Origin: Microbulbifer bruguierae
Lineage (GTDB): Bacteria; Pseudomonadota; Gammaproteobacteria; Pseudomonadales; Cellvibrionaceae
NCBI RefSeq assembly: GCF_029869925.1
Contig: NZ_CP118605.1
Location: forward strand, 2,694,001-2,758,000
DNA length: 64,000 bases
Direction of reading: 5' to 3'
Position 1 is the first letter of the stretch, and each line of letters starts with the position of its first letter. The translations under genes were made by a program, and so were the position numbers. The notes beneath the pieces were generated by a model. The model made no database searches. It saw only the letters and a program-made list of their open reading frames with translations, and was not told the origin of the DNA. Positions 1 to 9,036 of the stretch are shown here, one piece after another.

Positions 1-433
1 CCAGCTGATTTGCGCCGACGCCGCCGAGCCCGAGCACTGGTGGGACGGCGAACAGTACGACCGCATCCTCCTCGACGCTCCCTGCTCCGCCACCGGCGTC
101 ATCCGCCGCAACCCGGACATCAAGCTGCTGCGACGCGCCGAAGACATCCCCGAACTCGCCGAGCTCCAGGGCCGCATCCTGCGCAACCTGTGGCGCCTTT
201 TGAAACCTGGCGGTACCCTGCTCTACGCCACCTGCTCGATTCTGCCGGAGGAAAACAGCCTGCAAGTGGCGCGCTTCATTGCGGAGACACCCGATGCGAG
301 GGACAATACGCCGCAATTGCTGAATGAGCAGCCCTGGGGACTGCCGCAGGATGCGGGTATGCAGCTGTTGCCGGGCATCCATGGGGGCGATGGGTTTTAT
401 TACGCGAAGCTCGTTAAGGCCGACGACAACTAA
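1..433 (+). CDS. rsmB: 16S rRNA m5C967 methyltransferase RsmB, C-terminal part
   Basis: Only the last 143 residues are in the window; the frame begins at base 2 and the gene continues to the left. The protein methylates C967 of 16S rRNA using S-adenosylmethionine. Two hallmark motifs of the NOL1/NOP2/Sun (RsmB/RsmF) fold are visible: DAPCSATGV, whose Cys belongs to motif IV, and YATCSI, which holds the second (catalytic) Cys of motif VI. The order rsmB-trkA-trkH is the usual one in Pseudomonas and related gammaproteobacteria, where def and fmt lie just upstream. The stop is followed by a 253-base spacer that contains a nested palindrome. The identification is firm; the N-terminal NusB-like domain cannot be checked. 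Confidence 0.93.
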   Translation, partial: QLICADAAEPEHWWDGEQYDRILLDAPCSATGVIRRNPDIKLLRRAEDIPELAELQGRILRNLWRLLKPGGTLLYATCSILPEENSLQVARFIAETPDARDNTPQLLNEQPWGLPQDAGMQLLPGIHGGDGFYYAKLVKADDN

Positions 434-496
434 ACGGTTTTTCGGACTTTCACGATCCGCTTACGAAGCACAAAAGTAAGAATCGAAGTCGGGGTG

Positions 497-603
497 CCGG
501 GTGAGCGTTTTCAGGAGCGTCGCAAACAGGATGTTTGCGCCGCAGCGCCCAGGGATGGGTTCCCAGGGGGGCGCCTAGCTCGGTCCTGAAAACCCTCACC
601 CGG
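497..603. repeat. nested inverted repeat, copy A (between rsmB and trkA)
   Basis: The outer arms at 497-516 and 584-603 (CCGGGTGAGCGTTTTCAGGA against the reverse complement CCGGGTGAGGGTTTTCAGGA) differ at one base of 20. Inside are a small hairpin with arms GCAAAC/GTTTGC (522-538) and a second one with arms GCGCCC/GGGCGC enclosing GGATGGGTTC (about 545-574). The same architecture with other arm sequences occurs at 37116-37227. It could fold as a cruciform or, if transcribed, as a long RNA hairpin between rsmB and trkA. No coding frame explains it. Confidence 0.8.
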
Positions 604-686
604 TGTCCTGACGCCACCGCTATAGCAACAGAGCTCCAGCGGGCAAGGCACAAAGGCCAGATAACAAAGGCCCGAATACACCAACT

Positions 687-2072
687 ATGAAAATCATCAT
701 TCTCGGCGCCGGCCAGGTCGGCGGCTCTCTGGCGGAAAGCCTGGCCTCGGAACGCAACGACATTGTGCTGGTCGACAGCGACGAGAAGACCCTGCGCGAG
801 TTGCGCGACAAGATCGATATCGGCGTGGTCATCGGTCATGCCTCGCACCCGGACGTACTGCAGGAAGCCGGCATTGAAGACGCCGACATACTGGTTGCCG
901 TCACCAACAACGACGAAACCAATATGGCGGCCTGCCAGATCGCCCACTCCCTGTTCCGGGTGACCACCAAAATTGCCCGCGTGCGCGCCGCCGCCTACCT
1001 GCAATACCCGGAGCTGTTCTCGACCGAATCCATCCCCATCGATGTCCTCATCAGTCCCGAGCAGATTGTTTCCGAATACATCGCGCGACTCATCGAACAC
1101 CCCGGCGCCCTGCAGGTACTCGACTTCGCCGACGGCCGCGTGCAGCTCGTCGCCGTGCGCGCGGTACAGGGCGGCCCCCTGGTTGGCCACCAGCTGCGCT
1201 ACCTGCGCGAACATATGCCCAAGGTAGACACCCGCGTCGCCGCCATCTACCGCCGCAACAGCCCCATCATCCCCCAGGGCTCCACCATCATCGAAGCCGG
1301 CGACGAAGTGTTTTTTATTGCTGCCCGCCAGGACATCCGCGCCGTTATGAGCGAACTGCGCCGACTCGAGCAGGGCTACAAGCGCATCACCATCGCCGGT
1401 GGCGGCAACATCGGCCTGCGCCTCGCCACCAAACTGGAAAACCGCTACTCGGTAAAAATCATCGAACAGGACCACGATCGCTGCATATTCCTGTCCGAGC
1501 AGCTCAGCAACAGTATCGTACTGCACGGCAGTGCCTCGGATCAGGACCTGCTGCTGGAAGAAAATATCGAGGATACCGACGTATTCCTCGCGCTCACTAA
1601 CGACGACGAAGCTAACATCATGTCGTCGCTGCTGGCCAAGCGTCTCGGTACCCGCAAGGTGATGGCGCTGATCAACAATCGCGCCTATGTCGATCTGGTA
1701 CAGGGCGGCGAAATCGACATCGCCATCTCGCCGCAACAGAACACCATCGGCAGCCTGCTTACCCATGTGCGCCGCGGGGACATGGTCAACGTACACTCCC
1801 TGCGCCGTGGCGCCGCCGAAGCGATTGAAGTCATCGCCCACGGCGACAACCGCACCTCCAAAGTGGTGGGCAAGAAAATCGAGGACATCGACCTGCCGGA
1901 AGGTGCCGCCATCGGCGCCATTGTGCGCGAGCGGGATGGCGAAAGTCAGGTGCTGATCGCCCACGATGACATCGTCGTCGAGAGCGACGATCACGTGATC
2001 GTATTCCTGGTCAATCGCCGCCACACCCGCCACGTGGAACAGCTGTTCCAGGTGGGCTTTGGGTTCTTCTGA
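687..2072 (+). CDS. trkA: Trk potassium uptake regulatory protein TrkA
   Basis: This 461-residue protein (E. coli TrkA has 458) is the cytoplasmic NAD(H)-binding regulator of the Trk K+ channel. It contains two tandem RCK units. The first Rossmann glycine motif GAGQVG is at residues 7-12. A second, AGGGNIG, lies near residue 233, and each unit is followed by a TrkA_C domain. The gene lies 14 bases before trkH, so the two are very likely co-transcribed, and the products act as a complex at the inner membrane. The start ATG follows directly on the spacer palindrome. Identification is secure from length, the duplicated Rossmann motif and the trkH neighbour. Confidence 0.96.
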   Translation: MKIIILGAGQVGGSLAESLASERNDIVLVDSDEKTLRELRDKIDIGVVIGHASHPDVLQEAGIEDADILVAVTNNDETNMAACQIAHSLFRVTTKIARVRAAAYLQYPELFSTESIPIDVLISPEQIVSEYIARLIEHPGALQVLDFADGRVQLVAVRAVQGGPLVGHQLRYLREHMPKVDTRVAAIYRRNSPIIPQGSTIIEAGDEVFFIAARQDIRAVMSELRRLEQGYKRITIAGGGNIGLRLATKLENRYSVKIIEQDHDRCIFLSEQLSNSIVLHGSASDQDLLLEENIEDTDVFLALTNDDEANIMSSLLAKRLGTRKVMALINNRAYVDLVQGGEIDIAISPQQNTIGSLLTHVRRGDMVNVHSLRRGAAEAIEVIAHGDNRTSKVVGKKIEDIDLPEGAAIGAIVRERDGESQVLIAHDDIVVESDDHVIVFLVNRRHTRHVEQLFQVGFGFF

Positions 2073-2086
2073 TGGCGGGACGATAA

Positions 2087-3538
2087 ATGCGATTAGCAGT
2101 CATAGCGCGGGTATTCGGTATTCTGCTGACAGTGTTCAGCCTTACCCTGCTGCCGCCAATTGGCGTGTCCCTGTTATACGACGACGGCACCCACATCGCC
2201 TTTGCCGTGGCCTTCGGCATCACCCTGATTACCGGCCTGGTGATGTGGCTGCCGGTGCACGACCTGAAACAGGATCTGCGCACCCGCGACGGCTTCGTGG
2301 TGACCTCCCTGTTCTGGCTGATTCTCGGCAGTTTCGGCTCGCTGCCACTGATCATCAGCCCGGAACCAGATCTGGGAGTGGTGGACTCGATTTTTGAGTC
2401 CATCTCCGGACTCACCACCACCGGAGCCACAACCATTACCGGCCTGGATACGCTGCCGCCGGCCATTCTGTATTACCGCCAACAGCTGCAGTGGGTGGGC
2501 GGCATCGGCGTAATCGTGATCGCACTGGCCATCCTGCCGATGCTCGGTATCGGTGGTATGCAGCTGTACAAGGCTGAAATGCCGGGGCCAATCAAAGACA
2601 CCAAGCTGACTCCGCGTATCGCGGAAACCGCGCGCGCGCTGTTCGTCATTTATATTGCGCTCACCGTACTCTGTGGCATCGGCTACTGGTGGGCAGGCAT
2701 GACCATATTCGACGCCGTCGGTCACGCCTTCTCCACCGTCGCCAACGGCGGATTTTCCACCCATGATGCCAGCATGGGCTTCTACGCCCACAACACCGCA
2801 ATCATGGTCATCGCCGTGGTTTTCATGCTTACCGCGGCGATTAACTTCGGCCTGCATTTCTTTGCCTTCCACAACCGCAGCTTTAAACACTACTGGAAAG
2901 ATTCTGAATTCCGCTTTTACATCTGGACCACGGCAGCCGCTTGCGCGGTGATCGTCGGCTACCTGTATATGTCCGGTACTTTCAGCATGCGCGAAAGCTT
3001 TTTGCACGGGATATTCCAGGTGGTTTCCATTGGCACCACCGCCGGTTTTGCTTCCGAGAGCTTCGCCCTGTGGCCGGCGTTCCTGCCGTACCTGCTGCTG
3101 ATGCTCGGCATCATGGGTGCCTGTGCGGCGTCCACTTCCGGCGGTATCAAAGTGGTGCGGGTGATGCTGATTGTGAAGTCCGGGCTGCGGGAACTGAACC
3201 GACTGGTGCACCCCAACGCGGTGGTGCCGATTAAGGTCAACAGCAAAATCGTACCGCCGCGGGTAACTGATGCGGTGTGGGGATTTTTTGCGGTCTATAT
3301 CCTGTCGTTTTTCGTGCTCACCATCGTGGTGATGGCTACCGGTGAAAATTTCGTTACCTCGTTTTCCACCGTGGCTTCCTGCCTGAGTAATATCGGCCCC
3401 GCGCTGGGGGACGCTGCCGCGCACTATGCGGAAGTGAACGAAGTCGCCAAATGCTTCCTGATTCTGGCAATGCTGGCCGGGCGCCTGGAGATCTTCACCC
3501 TGCTGGTACTGCTCACCCCGGCTTTCTGGCGCCACTGA
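2087..3538 (+). CDS. trkH: Trk potassium channel subunit TrkH
   Basis: At 483 residues this matches the length of E. coli TrkH. It is a polytopic inner-membrane K+ channel of the TrkH/KtrB/HKT superfamily, with four pseudo-repeated membrane-pore-membrane units. Pore-loop signatures are visible in order: GLTTTGAT, TVANGGFST, SIGTTAGFAS and CLSNIGPALG. The Gly in each is the expected filter residue. It depends on TrkA, encoded just upstream, for gating. The gene ends convergently with a minus-strand gene 33 bases away, and no obvious terminator lies between them. Confidence 0.96.
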   Translation: MRLAVIARVFGILLTVFSLTLLPPIGVSLLYDDGTHIAFAVAFGITLITGLVMWLPVHDLKQDLRTRDGFVVTSLFWLILGSFGSLPLIISPEPDLGVVDSIFESISGLTTTGATTITGLDTLPPAILYYRQQLQWVGGIGVIVIALAILPMLGIGGMQLYKAEMPGPIKDTKLTPRIAETARALFVIYIALTVLCGIGYWWAGMTIFDAVGHAFSTVANGGFSTHDASMGFYAHNTAIMVIAVVFMLTAAINFGLHFFAFHNRSFKHYWKDSEFRFYIWTTAAACAVIVGYLYMSGTFSMRESFLHGIFQVVSIGTTAGFASESFALWPAFLPYLLLMLGIMGACAASTSGGIKVVRVMLIVKSGLRELNRLVHPNAVVPIKVNSKIVPPRVTDAVWGFFAVYILSFFVLTIVVMATGENFVTSFSTVASCLSNIGPALGDAAAHYAEVNEVAKCFLILAMLAGRLEIFTLLVLLTPAFWRH

Positions 3539-3571
3539 GCGCCAGCATCCTATGTAACCCGGTCTTCCCGG

Positions 3572-4216
3572 CTATTCAAACGTATCGTGGGTGCCGCGAA
3601 CGATCTGCCGGTAGCGCGGCACGAAGCGGCACAATATCCAGATCTCGAGCAGAGTTCCGGTCACTGCCAACGCCGTCATACTGCGTTGAAACAGAACTTC
3701 CTCCGAGGAGGTATCCGGGAACAGTTCTATTGCCACCTGATCCGCAAACCCCATCCCCAGCACCACAAACACCACCAGCGCGGCCAGCTTCGAAATCCAG
3801 TCCGGTGCCACCCGGAACGGCTTTTTCAACCACAGCCTCAGTACCGGAATCACACTGAGCTGAATGGCGTAGCGCATCACCACCAGTGCCGCATACAGCG
3901 GCGCTATGGCGCCGTAGTACCAAAGCAGGGGCATCAGACAGAGGACGAATACGCGATCCGCAATGGGGTCCACCCTGGAGCCGAAATCGGATTCCCAACC
4001 AAAGCGGCGAGCCAGGTAACCATCCAGCAGGTCGGTAATTGGCCCAAGTAAAAACACCAGCAGCGCAAGAAAGTTAGCGCCGCTCAGCGACAGCCAGAAA
4101 ATGAGAGGAACCAGTGCCAGCCGGGACAGCGACAGGATATTCGGGAGATGGCGCCAGGGCGACCTTTGAGCAGCAGGAGTGACGGTCTCGGTGACGTTTT
4201 TTTTGCGGGTCATCAT
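3572..4216 (-). CDS. CDP-alcohol phosphatidyltransferase family protein (PgsA-like)
   Basis: A 214-residue integral membrane enzyme that transfers a phosphatidyl group from a CDP-lipid to an alcohol. The complete family signature D-G-x2-A-R-x8-G-x3-D-x3-D is present, with D65, G66, A69, R70, G79, D83 and D87. Hydrophobic stretches flank it (about residues 26-60 and 88-125), with more near residues 145 and 180. The alcohol substrate cannot be told from sequence; glycerol-phosphate (PgsA type) is possible, but the N-terminal 20 residues are polar and untypical. It is divergent from the exporter operon that starts at 4456. Two adjacent ATG codons open the gene. Confidence 0.82.
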   Translation of the reverse strand: MMTRKKNVTETVTPAAQRSPWRHLPNILSLSRLALVPLIFWLSLSGANFLALLVFLLGPITDLLDGYLARRFGWESDFGSRVDPIADRVFVLCLMPLLWYYGAIAPLYAALVVMRYAIQLSVIPVLRLWLKKPFRVAPDWISKLAALVVFVVLGMGFADQVAIELFPDTSSEEVLFQRSMTALAVTGTLLEIWILCRFVPRYRQIVRGTHDTFE

Positions 4217-4387
4217 TCAAGCGAAGCAGTCAGTCCAGGGCAAAACACCGGCGATCGTCCGGGCTCTATCAACCATAGACCAGGAGGCTGCGGACACCTG
4301 CTTTCCAGCGCGCGGATTCCTGCGAGCCTCTTATCTTTGGTACTGGTGGTATTACACGCCAAACCACCACATCCCCTCCTTCCCGCG

Positions 4388-4405
4388 ATAGTCAGCCCTG
4401 ACTAT
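4388..4405. promoter_or_regulatory. operator-like perfect inverted repeat upstream of the ABC exporter operon
   Basis: ATAGTCAG (4388-4395), a 2-base spacer CC, then the exact reverse complement CTGACTAT (4398-4405). It lies 50 bases before the chosen start of the HlyD-family gene, in the 239-base divergent spacer with the phosphatidyltransferase gene. An 8+8 perfect dyad here is typical of a dimeric repressor site, but no regulator gene is adjacent. The regulator is unknown. Confidence 0.45.
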
Positions 4406-4455
4406 TTCTGCCAAAGTTGTCCGCTCATGGAAGAGAACATAAGAACAATCCCGCT

Positions 4456-5505
4456 ATGGCCAGAAATACCAGTGAGCTGCTGGATCAGCTAAAGATAGAC
4501 CGCAGTGCGCCAGCTCCCGAGGGGAAATTCAACACAGGCGTCATCGTCACCCTGATTGTCGGGGTCATCGGCGCGGGGCTGCTTGCCGGTCTGCTGTTTG
4601 CCGGCAATCACGAAGCCGACAACACGTTCCCCCCCTCTACCCGGGCCGTATCGGGAGAGACCGCCGTCACTTCCTCCCCTAGCCCCGCCATCGATCTGCC
4701 GGCACCGACCCGGACACACGCCGCAGAAGCGGTTCTCAATGCCTCTGGCTACATTACCCCACGGCGCATGGCGACGGTTTCCGCAGAAATCATGGGCCTG
4801 ATCACCAGTGTGAACGTAGAGGAAGGCATGCGGGTGGAGCAGGGTCAGGTTCTCGCGACACTGGACGCGGCAGTGGCCACGGTGAACCGGGATTTTGCCC
4901 TCGCCCAGGTGCAGGTGCTGGAGGCCCGCGTCGCCGGCATCAAGGCCAATCTCGCCGAGGCCCAGCGTCAGGAGGTGCGCTACGCCGGACTGATCGATCG
5001 CAATTATTCGAGCCGCGCCGAACTGTCGCAGTCACAGGCGAACGTGGAAAGCCTTAATGCCAATCTGGTCAGCGCGCAGGCGGATATTCAGGTGGCAAAA
5101 CTCGAGGTGCGCCGCCAGCAGGAACGACTGGACGACCACACCATTCGCGCGCCCTTTACCGGCGTCGTCACCCAGAAAAATGCCCAGCCCGGTGAAATTG
5201 TTGCGCCCAGTTCCGCCGGTGGCGGCTACACCCGTACCGGTATTTGTACCATCGTGGATATGGATTCCCTGGAAATTGAAGTGGACGTCAACGAGGCCTT
5301 TATCGGTCGCGTGCAGGCCGGGCAGAAAGTCCGCGCAAACCTCGACGCCTATCCGGACTGGGATATTCCCGCCACCGTTATTGCCATCATACCCACCGCC
5401 GACCGCGCCAAGGCAACGGTGCAGGTGCGTATCGGTATCGACACCCTGGATGCGCGAATTTTGCCGGACATGGGTGTAAAGGTGGCATTTCTTAAAAACA
5501 ACTGA
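4456..5505 (+). CDS. HlyD-family periplasmic adaptor of an ABC exporter
   Basis: A 349-residue membrane-fusion protein. A short cytoplasmic tail is followed by one membrane anchor (about residues 26-47). Next comes a barrel-sandwich (lipoyl-like) half around GLITSVNVEEGMRVEQGQ, a coiled-coil hairpin rich in Ala, Gln and Glu (about 140-215), and the second lipoyl half with APFTGVVTQ. A beta-barrel domain ends the protein. It should link the inner-membrane ABC transporter encoded next to a TolC-type channel, which is not encoded here. A TTG at 4417 would add 13 residues; the ATG at 4456 is preferred because it places the basic Met-Ala-Arg start before the anchor. Substrate unknown. Confidence 0.87.
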   Translation: MARNTSELLDQLKIDRSAPAPEGKFNTGVIVTLIVGVIGAGLLAGLLFAGNHEADNTFPPSTRAVSGETAVTSSPSPAIDLPAPTRTHAAEAVLNASGYITPRRMATVSAEIMGLITSVNVEEGMRVEQGQVLATLDAAVATVNRDFALAQVQVLEARVAGIKANLAEAQRQEVRYAGLIDRNYSSRAELSQSQANVESLNANLVSAQADIQVAKLEVRRQQERLDDHTIRAPFTGVVTQKNAQPGEIVAPSSAGGGYTRTGICTIVDMDSLEIEVDVNEAFIGRVQAGQKVRANLDAYPDWDIPATVIAIIPTADRAKATVQVRIGIDTLDARILPDMGVKVAFLKNN

Positions 5506-5641
5506 TTGCAACTTACAAGCCTATAAAAACCAGTATGCGCAGCTGGTGGTGGGCAACAGGACTGACCACCATTTCACACAAGCTGCTTAGGCATAGTAAT
5601 TAAGTCATTTCAAAAACAGATAAATAATCGAGGGATTGATG

Positions 5642-6337
5642 ATGTCACAGGAAGCGCTGTTTGAATTGAAGCAGGTGGAGAAAAAATTCGTTAAAGGTAA
5701 GGAAACCATCTCCATTTTCGATGACCTCAATATGACAATCAACCGCGGCGAATTTCTCGCCATCATGGGTCCTTCCGGCTCCGGAAAAACTACCCTGCTG
5801 AATATGCTCGGCGGTGTCGACCAGCCCACCGGCGGTGAAATCTGGTTTGACGGCGCACGCATAGACAACCTGAGCGAGAGCAAGCTTACCCAGTGGCGCG
5901 CCCACAATATCGGTTTTATTTTCCAGTTTTATAACCTGATGCCGATGCTCAACGCCGCGCGCAATGTGGAACTGCCTCTGCTGCTTACCAAACTGTCCCG
6001 TGCCCAGCGCAAACGCAGTGTGGAGGCAGCGTTGGCGCTGGTGGGCCTTTCCGACCGCGCCAAACACATGACCAGTGAAATGTCTGGCGGCCAGCAACAG
6101 CGCGTAGCCATCGCCCGCGCCATCGTCTCAGACCCGAAATTGATCTTGTGTGACGAGCCCACCGGTGACCTGGACCGAACCACTGCGGATGAAATTCTGG
6201 AAATGTTGCAGCTGCTCAATCGCGAACATGGCAAAACCATCGTCATGGTCACCCACGATCCGGCGGCCGCTTCCTATGCGAAACAAACCCTGCAACTCGA
6301 CAAGGGTAAATTTGTGCATAAGGAAGTAGCCGCATGA
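5642..6337 (+). CDS. ABC transporter ATP-binding protein (MacB/LolD-type)
   Basis: A 231-residue ATPase. Walker A GPSGSGKT is at residues 43-50, the Q-loop Gln at 95, the signature MSGGQQQR at 147-154 and Walker B LILCDE at 167-172, followed by the D-loop and an H-loop in MVTHD. The length and the EMSGGQQQR motif fit the MacB/LolD/FtsE class that pairs with FtsX-type permeases. Two ATGs are adjacent (5639 and 5642). The AGGGA at 5631-5635 is better spaced for 5642. The 3' end overlaps the first permease gene by 4 bases, indicating translational coupling. Confidence 0.94.
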   Translation: MSQEALFELKQVEKKFVKGKETISIFDDLNMTINRGEFLAIMGPSGSGKTTLLNMLGGVDQPTGGEIWFDGARIDNLSESKLTQWRAHNIGFIFQFYNLMPMLNAARNVELPLLLTKLSRAQRKRSVEAALALVGLSDRAKHMTSEMSGGQQQRVAIARAIVSDPKLILCDEPTGDLDRTTADEILEMLQLLNREHGKTIVMVTHDPAAASYAKQTLQLDKGKFVHKEVAA

Positions 6338-7491
6338 ATAATCTCTACCTTATTTACAAAAACATGACGCGCAAGCCTCTGCGCCTGTTTCTCACCTGTT
6401 TTGCAATTTTTATTGCCTTTCTGATTTTCACCGCAGTAACCACGCTGAAAAGCGCTTTGAATTCCGGGATTGACCTCGCTGCAGATGATCGTCTGGTGGT
6501 AGTCAATCGCATCAACTTTACCAAGTCCCTACCCATCGCTTACCACCGCAAGGTAGCTGCCATCGAAGGGGTCAAAGATGTCACCCACGTAAACTGGTTC
6601 GGTGGTTATTATCAGGATGCGAAAAACCAGATAGTGACCATGGCAGTGGATCCGGAATCCTATCTGCGGGTCTACGAGGAAGTGGTGTTAGAGCCGGAAC
6701 AGAAGGCAAGCTGGTTACAAGCCCGCCAGGGCATTTTGCTCGGCCGAAAACTGGCAGAGGCCCAAGGCTGGAAAATCGGCGACAAAATTCCTCTGTCATC
6801 GAATATTTTTTCCAATAAGGATGGCGGCCACAGCTGGGACTTTGTGGTGAGCGGTATTTTTGACGGCATCGATGAGCATTATGATACCCGCTACGCCCTG
6901 ATCCACTACAAATATTTTATTGAAACCCAGACGTTCGGCGGCGACTGGATCGGCTGGATGACCCTGGTTACGGAAGACCCGTCATTGAATCAGCAGGTGG
7001 CTGACGCCATCGATAATTCCTTCGCCAATTCCCAGAACGAAACGGATACGAGCACAGAAAAAGCCTTTAACAAAGCGTTTATCGAGCAGATCGGCAATAT
7101 CGGGCTAATTATTTTCGGGGTAGTGTTTATGGCGTTTTTCACCATTCTGGTGGTGGTCGGCAACACCATGGCACTGGCGGTACGAGAACGCACCGGCGAA
7201 ATTGCGGTGCTGAAAACCCTCGGCTTTTCGGCGAAGCGGGTTTTCGCCATGGTGCTTACGGAATCCATGCTGATCGCGTTAATTGGTGGCTTTCTCGGTC
7301 TCGCCGTAGGCTGGGTAATTATCGAAGGTGCCAAGTCTTCCATGGCGCAGTTCCTGCCAAATCTCGCCGTCGGCGGTGACATTGTCGGCCAGGCCCTGCT
7401 GTACATGATTTTGCTGGGATTGGTCACCGGATTGATTCCCGCCTACAACGCCCTGCGCCTCAACATCATCACCGCGTTCAACCGGAGCTGA
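6334..7491 (+). CDS. FtsX-type ABC transporter permease 1
   Basis: A 385-residue MacB/FtsX-family permease. It has an N-terminal membrane helix (about 16-38), a large periplasmic MacB_PCD-like domain (about 40-255) and three C-terminal helices around residues 260-285, 310-335 and 350-370. The stretch ALAVRERTGEIAVLKTLGFS is the typical cytoplasmic coupling segment. It overlaps the ATPase gene by 4 bases and lies 4 bases before a second permease gene. The two products probably form a heterodimer driven by the upstream ATPase and docked to the HlyD-type adaptor. Such adaptor/ATPase/permease sets act as mechanotransmission exporters; the cargo is unknown. Confidence 0.9.
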   Translation: MNNLYLIYKNMTRKPLRLFLTCFAIFIAFLIFTAVTTLKSALNSGIDLAADDRLVVVNRINFTKSLPIAYHRKVAAIEGVKDVTHVNWFGGYYQDAKNQIVTMAVDPESYLRVYEEVVLEPEQKASWLQARQGILLGRKLAEAQGWKIGDKIPLSSNIFSNKDGGHSWDFVVSGIFDGIDEHYDTRYALIHYKYFIETQTFGGDWIGWMTLVTEDPSLNQQVADAIDNSFANSQNETDTSTEKAFNKAFIEQIGNIGLIIFGVVFMAFFTILVVVGNTMALAVRERTGEIAVLKTLGFSAKRVFAMVLTESMLIALIGGFLGLAVGWVIIEGAKSSMAQFLPNLAVGGDIVGQALLYMILLGLVTGLIPAYNALRLNIITAFNRS

Positions 7492-7495
7492 TACC

Positions 7496-8686
7496 ATGAC
7501 TTCACTCTTAGCCCAAATCATCACCGTAACAATGATGAATATCCGCAGCCTGCCGCAACGGCTGTGGATGTCGCTGGCGATGGTGCTCGCCTCCGCGGTG
7601 GTAGTAGCCATCCTGCTGGCATTTCTCGCCATGGCCGAAGGTTTTGAATCCACCATGAATGGTGCCGGCTCCGATCGCGTTGCCGTGCTGATGCGCGAAG
7701 GATCGGCAGCGGAACTCAACAGTGTGGTGAGCCGCGAACAAGTCAACCTGATCGCGGAATCTCCCGGTATCGCCCGCGATGGAAACAATACGCCGCTGGT
7801 ATCGCCTGAGCTCTATGTAGTGGTCGACGGGCTGAAGAAATCCTCGGCTACGGAAGCCAATATACCCCTGCGTGGAATCAATGCCGAAGGTATGGCGATG
7901 CGGGAAAACATGCAGCTGATTGAAGGCCGCATGTTCACACCGGGCACCAATGAGCTGATTGTCGGCGCCGGCGTACTGCGGGAATTCGATGGCTTCGCCA
8001 TCGGCGAGGAGGTGCGTTTCGGCAAAAATGTATGGACCGTGGTCGGTGTTTTTTCTACCGGCGGTAATGTGTTCGAAAGTGAGCTCTGGGCAGATGTCAC
8101 GGTGATCCAGAGTCACTACGACCGCGGCAGCAGTTACCAGATCATTCGCGCGCAGCTGGCGACCCCGGGGGATATCAGCGACCTGGAAAAAACCATCGAA
8201 CAGGAACCTCGCCTCAATCTTGAGGTGCAGACCGAGAGTGCCTATTTCGCTGGCCAGGGCAAACAGCTGCAATACATGGCGATTTTCGGCCGCGTGATCA
8301 GTGCCATCATGGCCCTCGGCGCCCTCGCCGGCGCCCTCAATACCATGTACACCTCGGTGGCCGATCGCGCGCGGGAAATAGCTACATTGCGCACCCTGGG
8401 TTTCAGCAATTTTTCCGCGTTCTGCGGCACACTGATCGAGGCGCTGGTGCTGGCGGCGACCGGCGGCTTGCTCGGTTCGGTGGCTGCGTTTCTGTTTTTT
8501 GACGGTCTCAGTGCTTCGACTCTGGGCGGCAGTTTTACCCAGGTGGTGTTCAGCTTCGAGATGTCCCCGGACCTGTTCGCCCAGGGCGCCAAGCTGGCGC
8601 TATTGATCGGCTTCGTCAGCGGCTTCTTCCCTGCCTGGCGGGCGGCCCGATTGCCAGTCATCGTCGCGTTCCGAGCGGCGACCTGA
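7496..8686 (+). CDS. FtsX-type ABC transporter permease 2
   Basis: A 396-residue paralogue of the preceding permease with the same layout: an N-terminal helix (about 20-44), a periplasmic domain and three C-terminal helices. The coupling segment DRAREIATLRTLGFS precedes the second helix. It ends the operon; a hairpin with a T-rich tail follows at 8697-8735. Its last 60 or so codons have a decayed, internally deleted relative at 11881-12018, beyond the secreted repeat protein. That indicates a past duplication or rearrangement at this end of the operon. Confidence 0.9.
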   Translation: MTSLLAQIITVTMMNIRSLPQRLWMSLAMVLASAVVVAILLAFLAMAEGFESTMNGAGSDRVAVLMREGSAAELNSVVSREQVNLIAESPGIARDGNNTPLVSPELYVVVDGLKKSSATEANIPLRGINAEGMAMRENMQLIEGRMFTPGTNELIVGAGVLREFDGFAIGEEVRFGKNVWTVVGVFSTGGNVFESELWADVTVIQSHYDRGSSYQIIRAQLATPGDISDLEKTIEQEPRLNLEVQTESAYFAGQGKQLQYMAIFGRVISAIMALGALAGALNTMYTSVADRAREIATLRTLGFSNFSAFCGTLIEALVLAATGGLLGSVAAFLFFDGLSASTLGGSFTQVVFSFEMSPDLFAQGAKLALLIGFVSGFFPAWRAARLPVIVAFRAAT

Positions 8687-8696
8687 TTTTGTACTG

Positions 8697-8736
8697 CGGG
8701 GATCTACTCTGTTTTAACGGTAGATCTCGCTTTTTC
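8697..8736 (+). terminator. probable Rho-independent terminator of the ABC exporter operon
   Basis: The arms GATCTAC (8701-8707) and GTAGATC (8720-8726) enclose a 12-base loop and are followed by TCGCTTTTTC. A second small hairpin (GCGGC...GCCGC) follows at about 8753-8768. The rest of the 350-base gap up to 9036 holds no convincing gene and becomes steadily richer in A and T. Confidence 0.6.
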
Positions 8737-8971
8737 CTACCGTTCGAGCTGCGGCAAAAGAGCCGCAATAGCCTACTGCGCCCCAGTGTATGAAGTCGCC
8801 AAAGGTTTCCCGATGATGGCAATGCCGGTGGTTCCGCTGGAAAATTTCACTCAATCGGCACTACTGACGCCGTCAAACTGGAAATACTGAGTATCGCTAT
8901 TGAGATCCAGCTAACGCAGTTCCCGCCTATCTGTAATGTATCTTCGATTCAGGGTTTAAAAACGGGACAAA

Positions 8972-9001
8972 TTGACAGGCTGTTAAATTTTAAAGGATTA
9001 T
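8972..9001 (+). promoter_or_regulatory. putative sigma-70 promoter for the 937-residue secreted repeat protein
   Basis: A perfect TTGACA at 8972-8977 is followed after 18 bases by GATTAT (8996-9001), a 4/6 match to the -10 consensus. The next start codon is at 9037. The surrounding DNA is AT-rich, so the -10 assignment is uncertain; a TATGAT at 8999-9004 is an alternative with long spacing. Confidence 0.4.
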
Positions 9002-9036
9002 GATTACGAAATTACTCTAAAAATTGATATCAAATC

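Noticed and set aside
450..2033. Long open frame opposite trkA
   Set aside because: It is the antisense of a well-conserved gene; GC-rich codon bias creates such frames and it shows no protein family pattern.
2031..2050. CCACGTGGAACA resembling a parS half within trkA
   Set aside because: Only the right-hand part matches the palindrome; the left arm differs at several bases, and the codons simply encode HVEQ.
8772..8960. Possible gene remnant downstream of the exporter operon
   Set aside because: Translations in all frames give no recognisable protein and contain stops; no match to neighbouring genes as there is at 11881.
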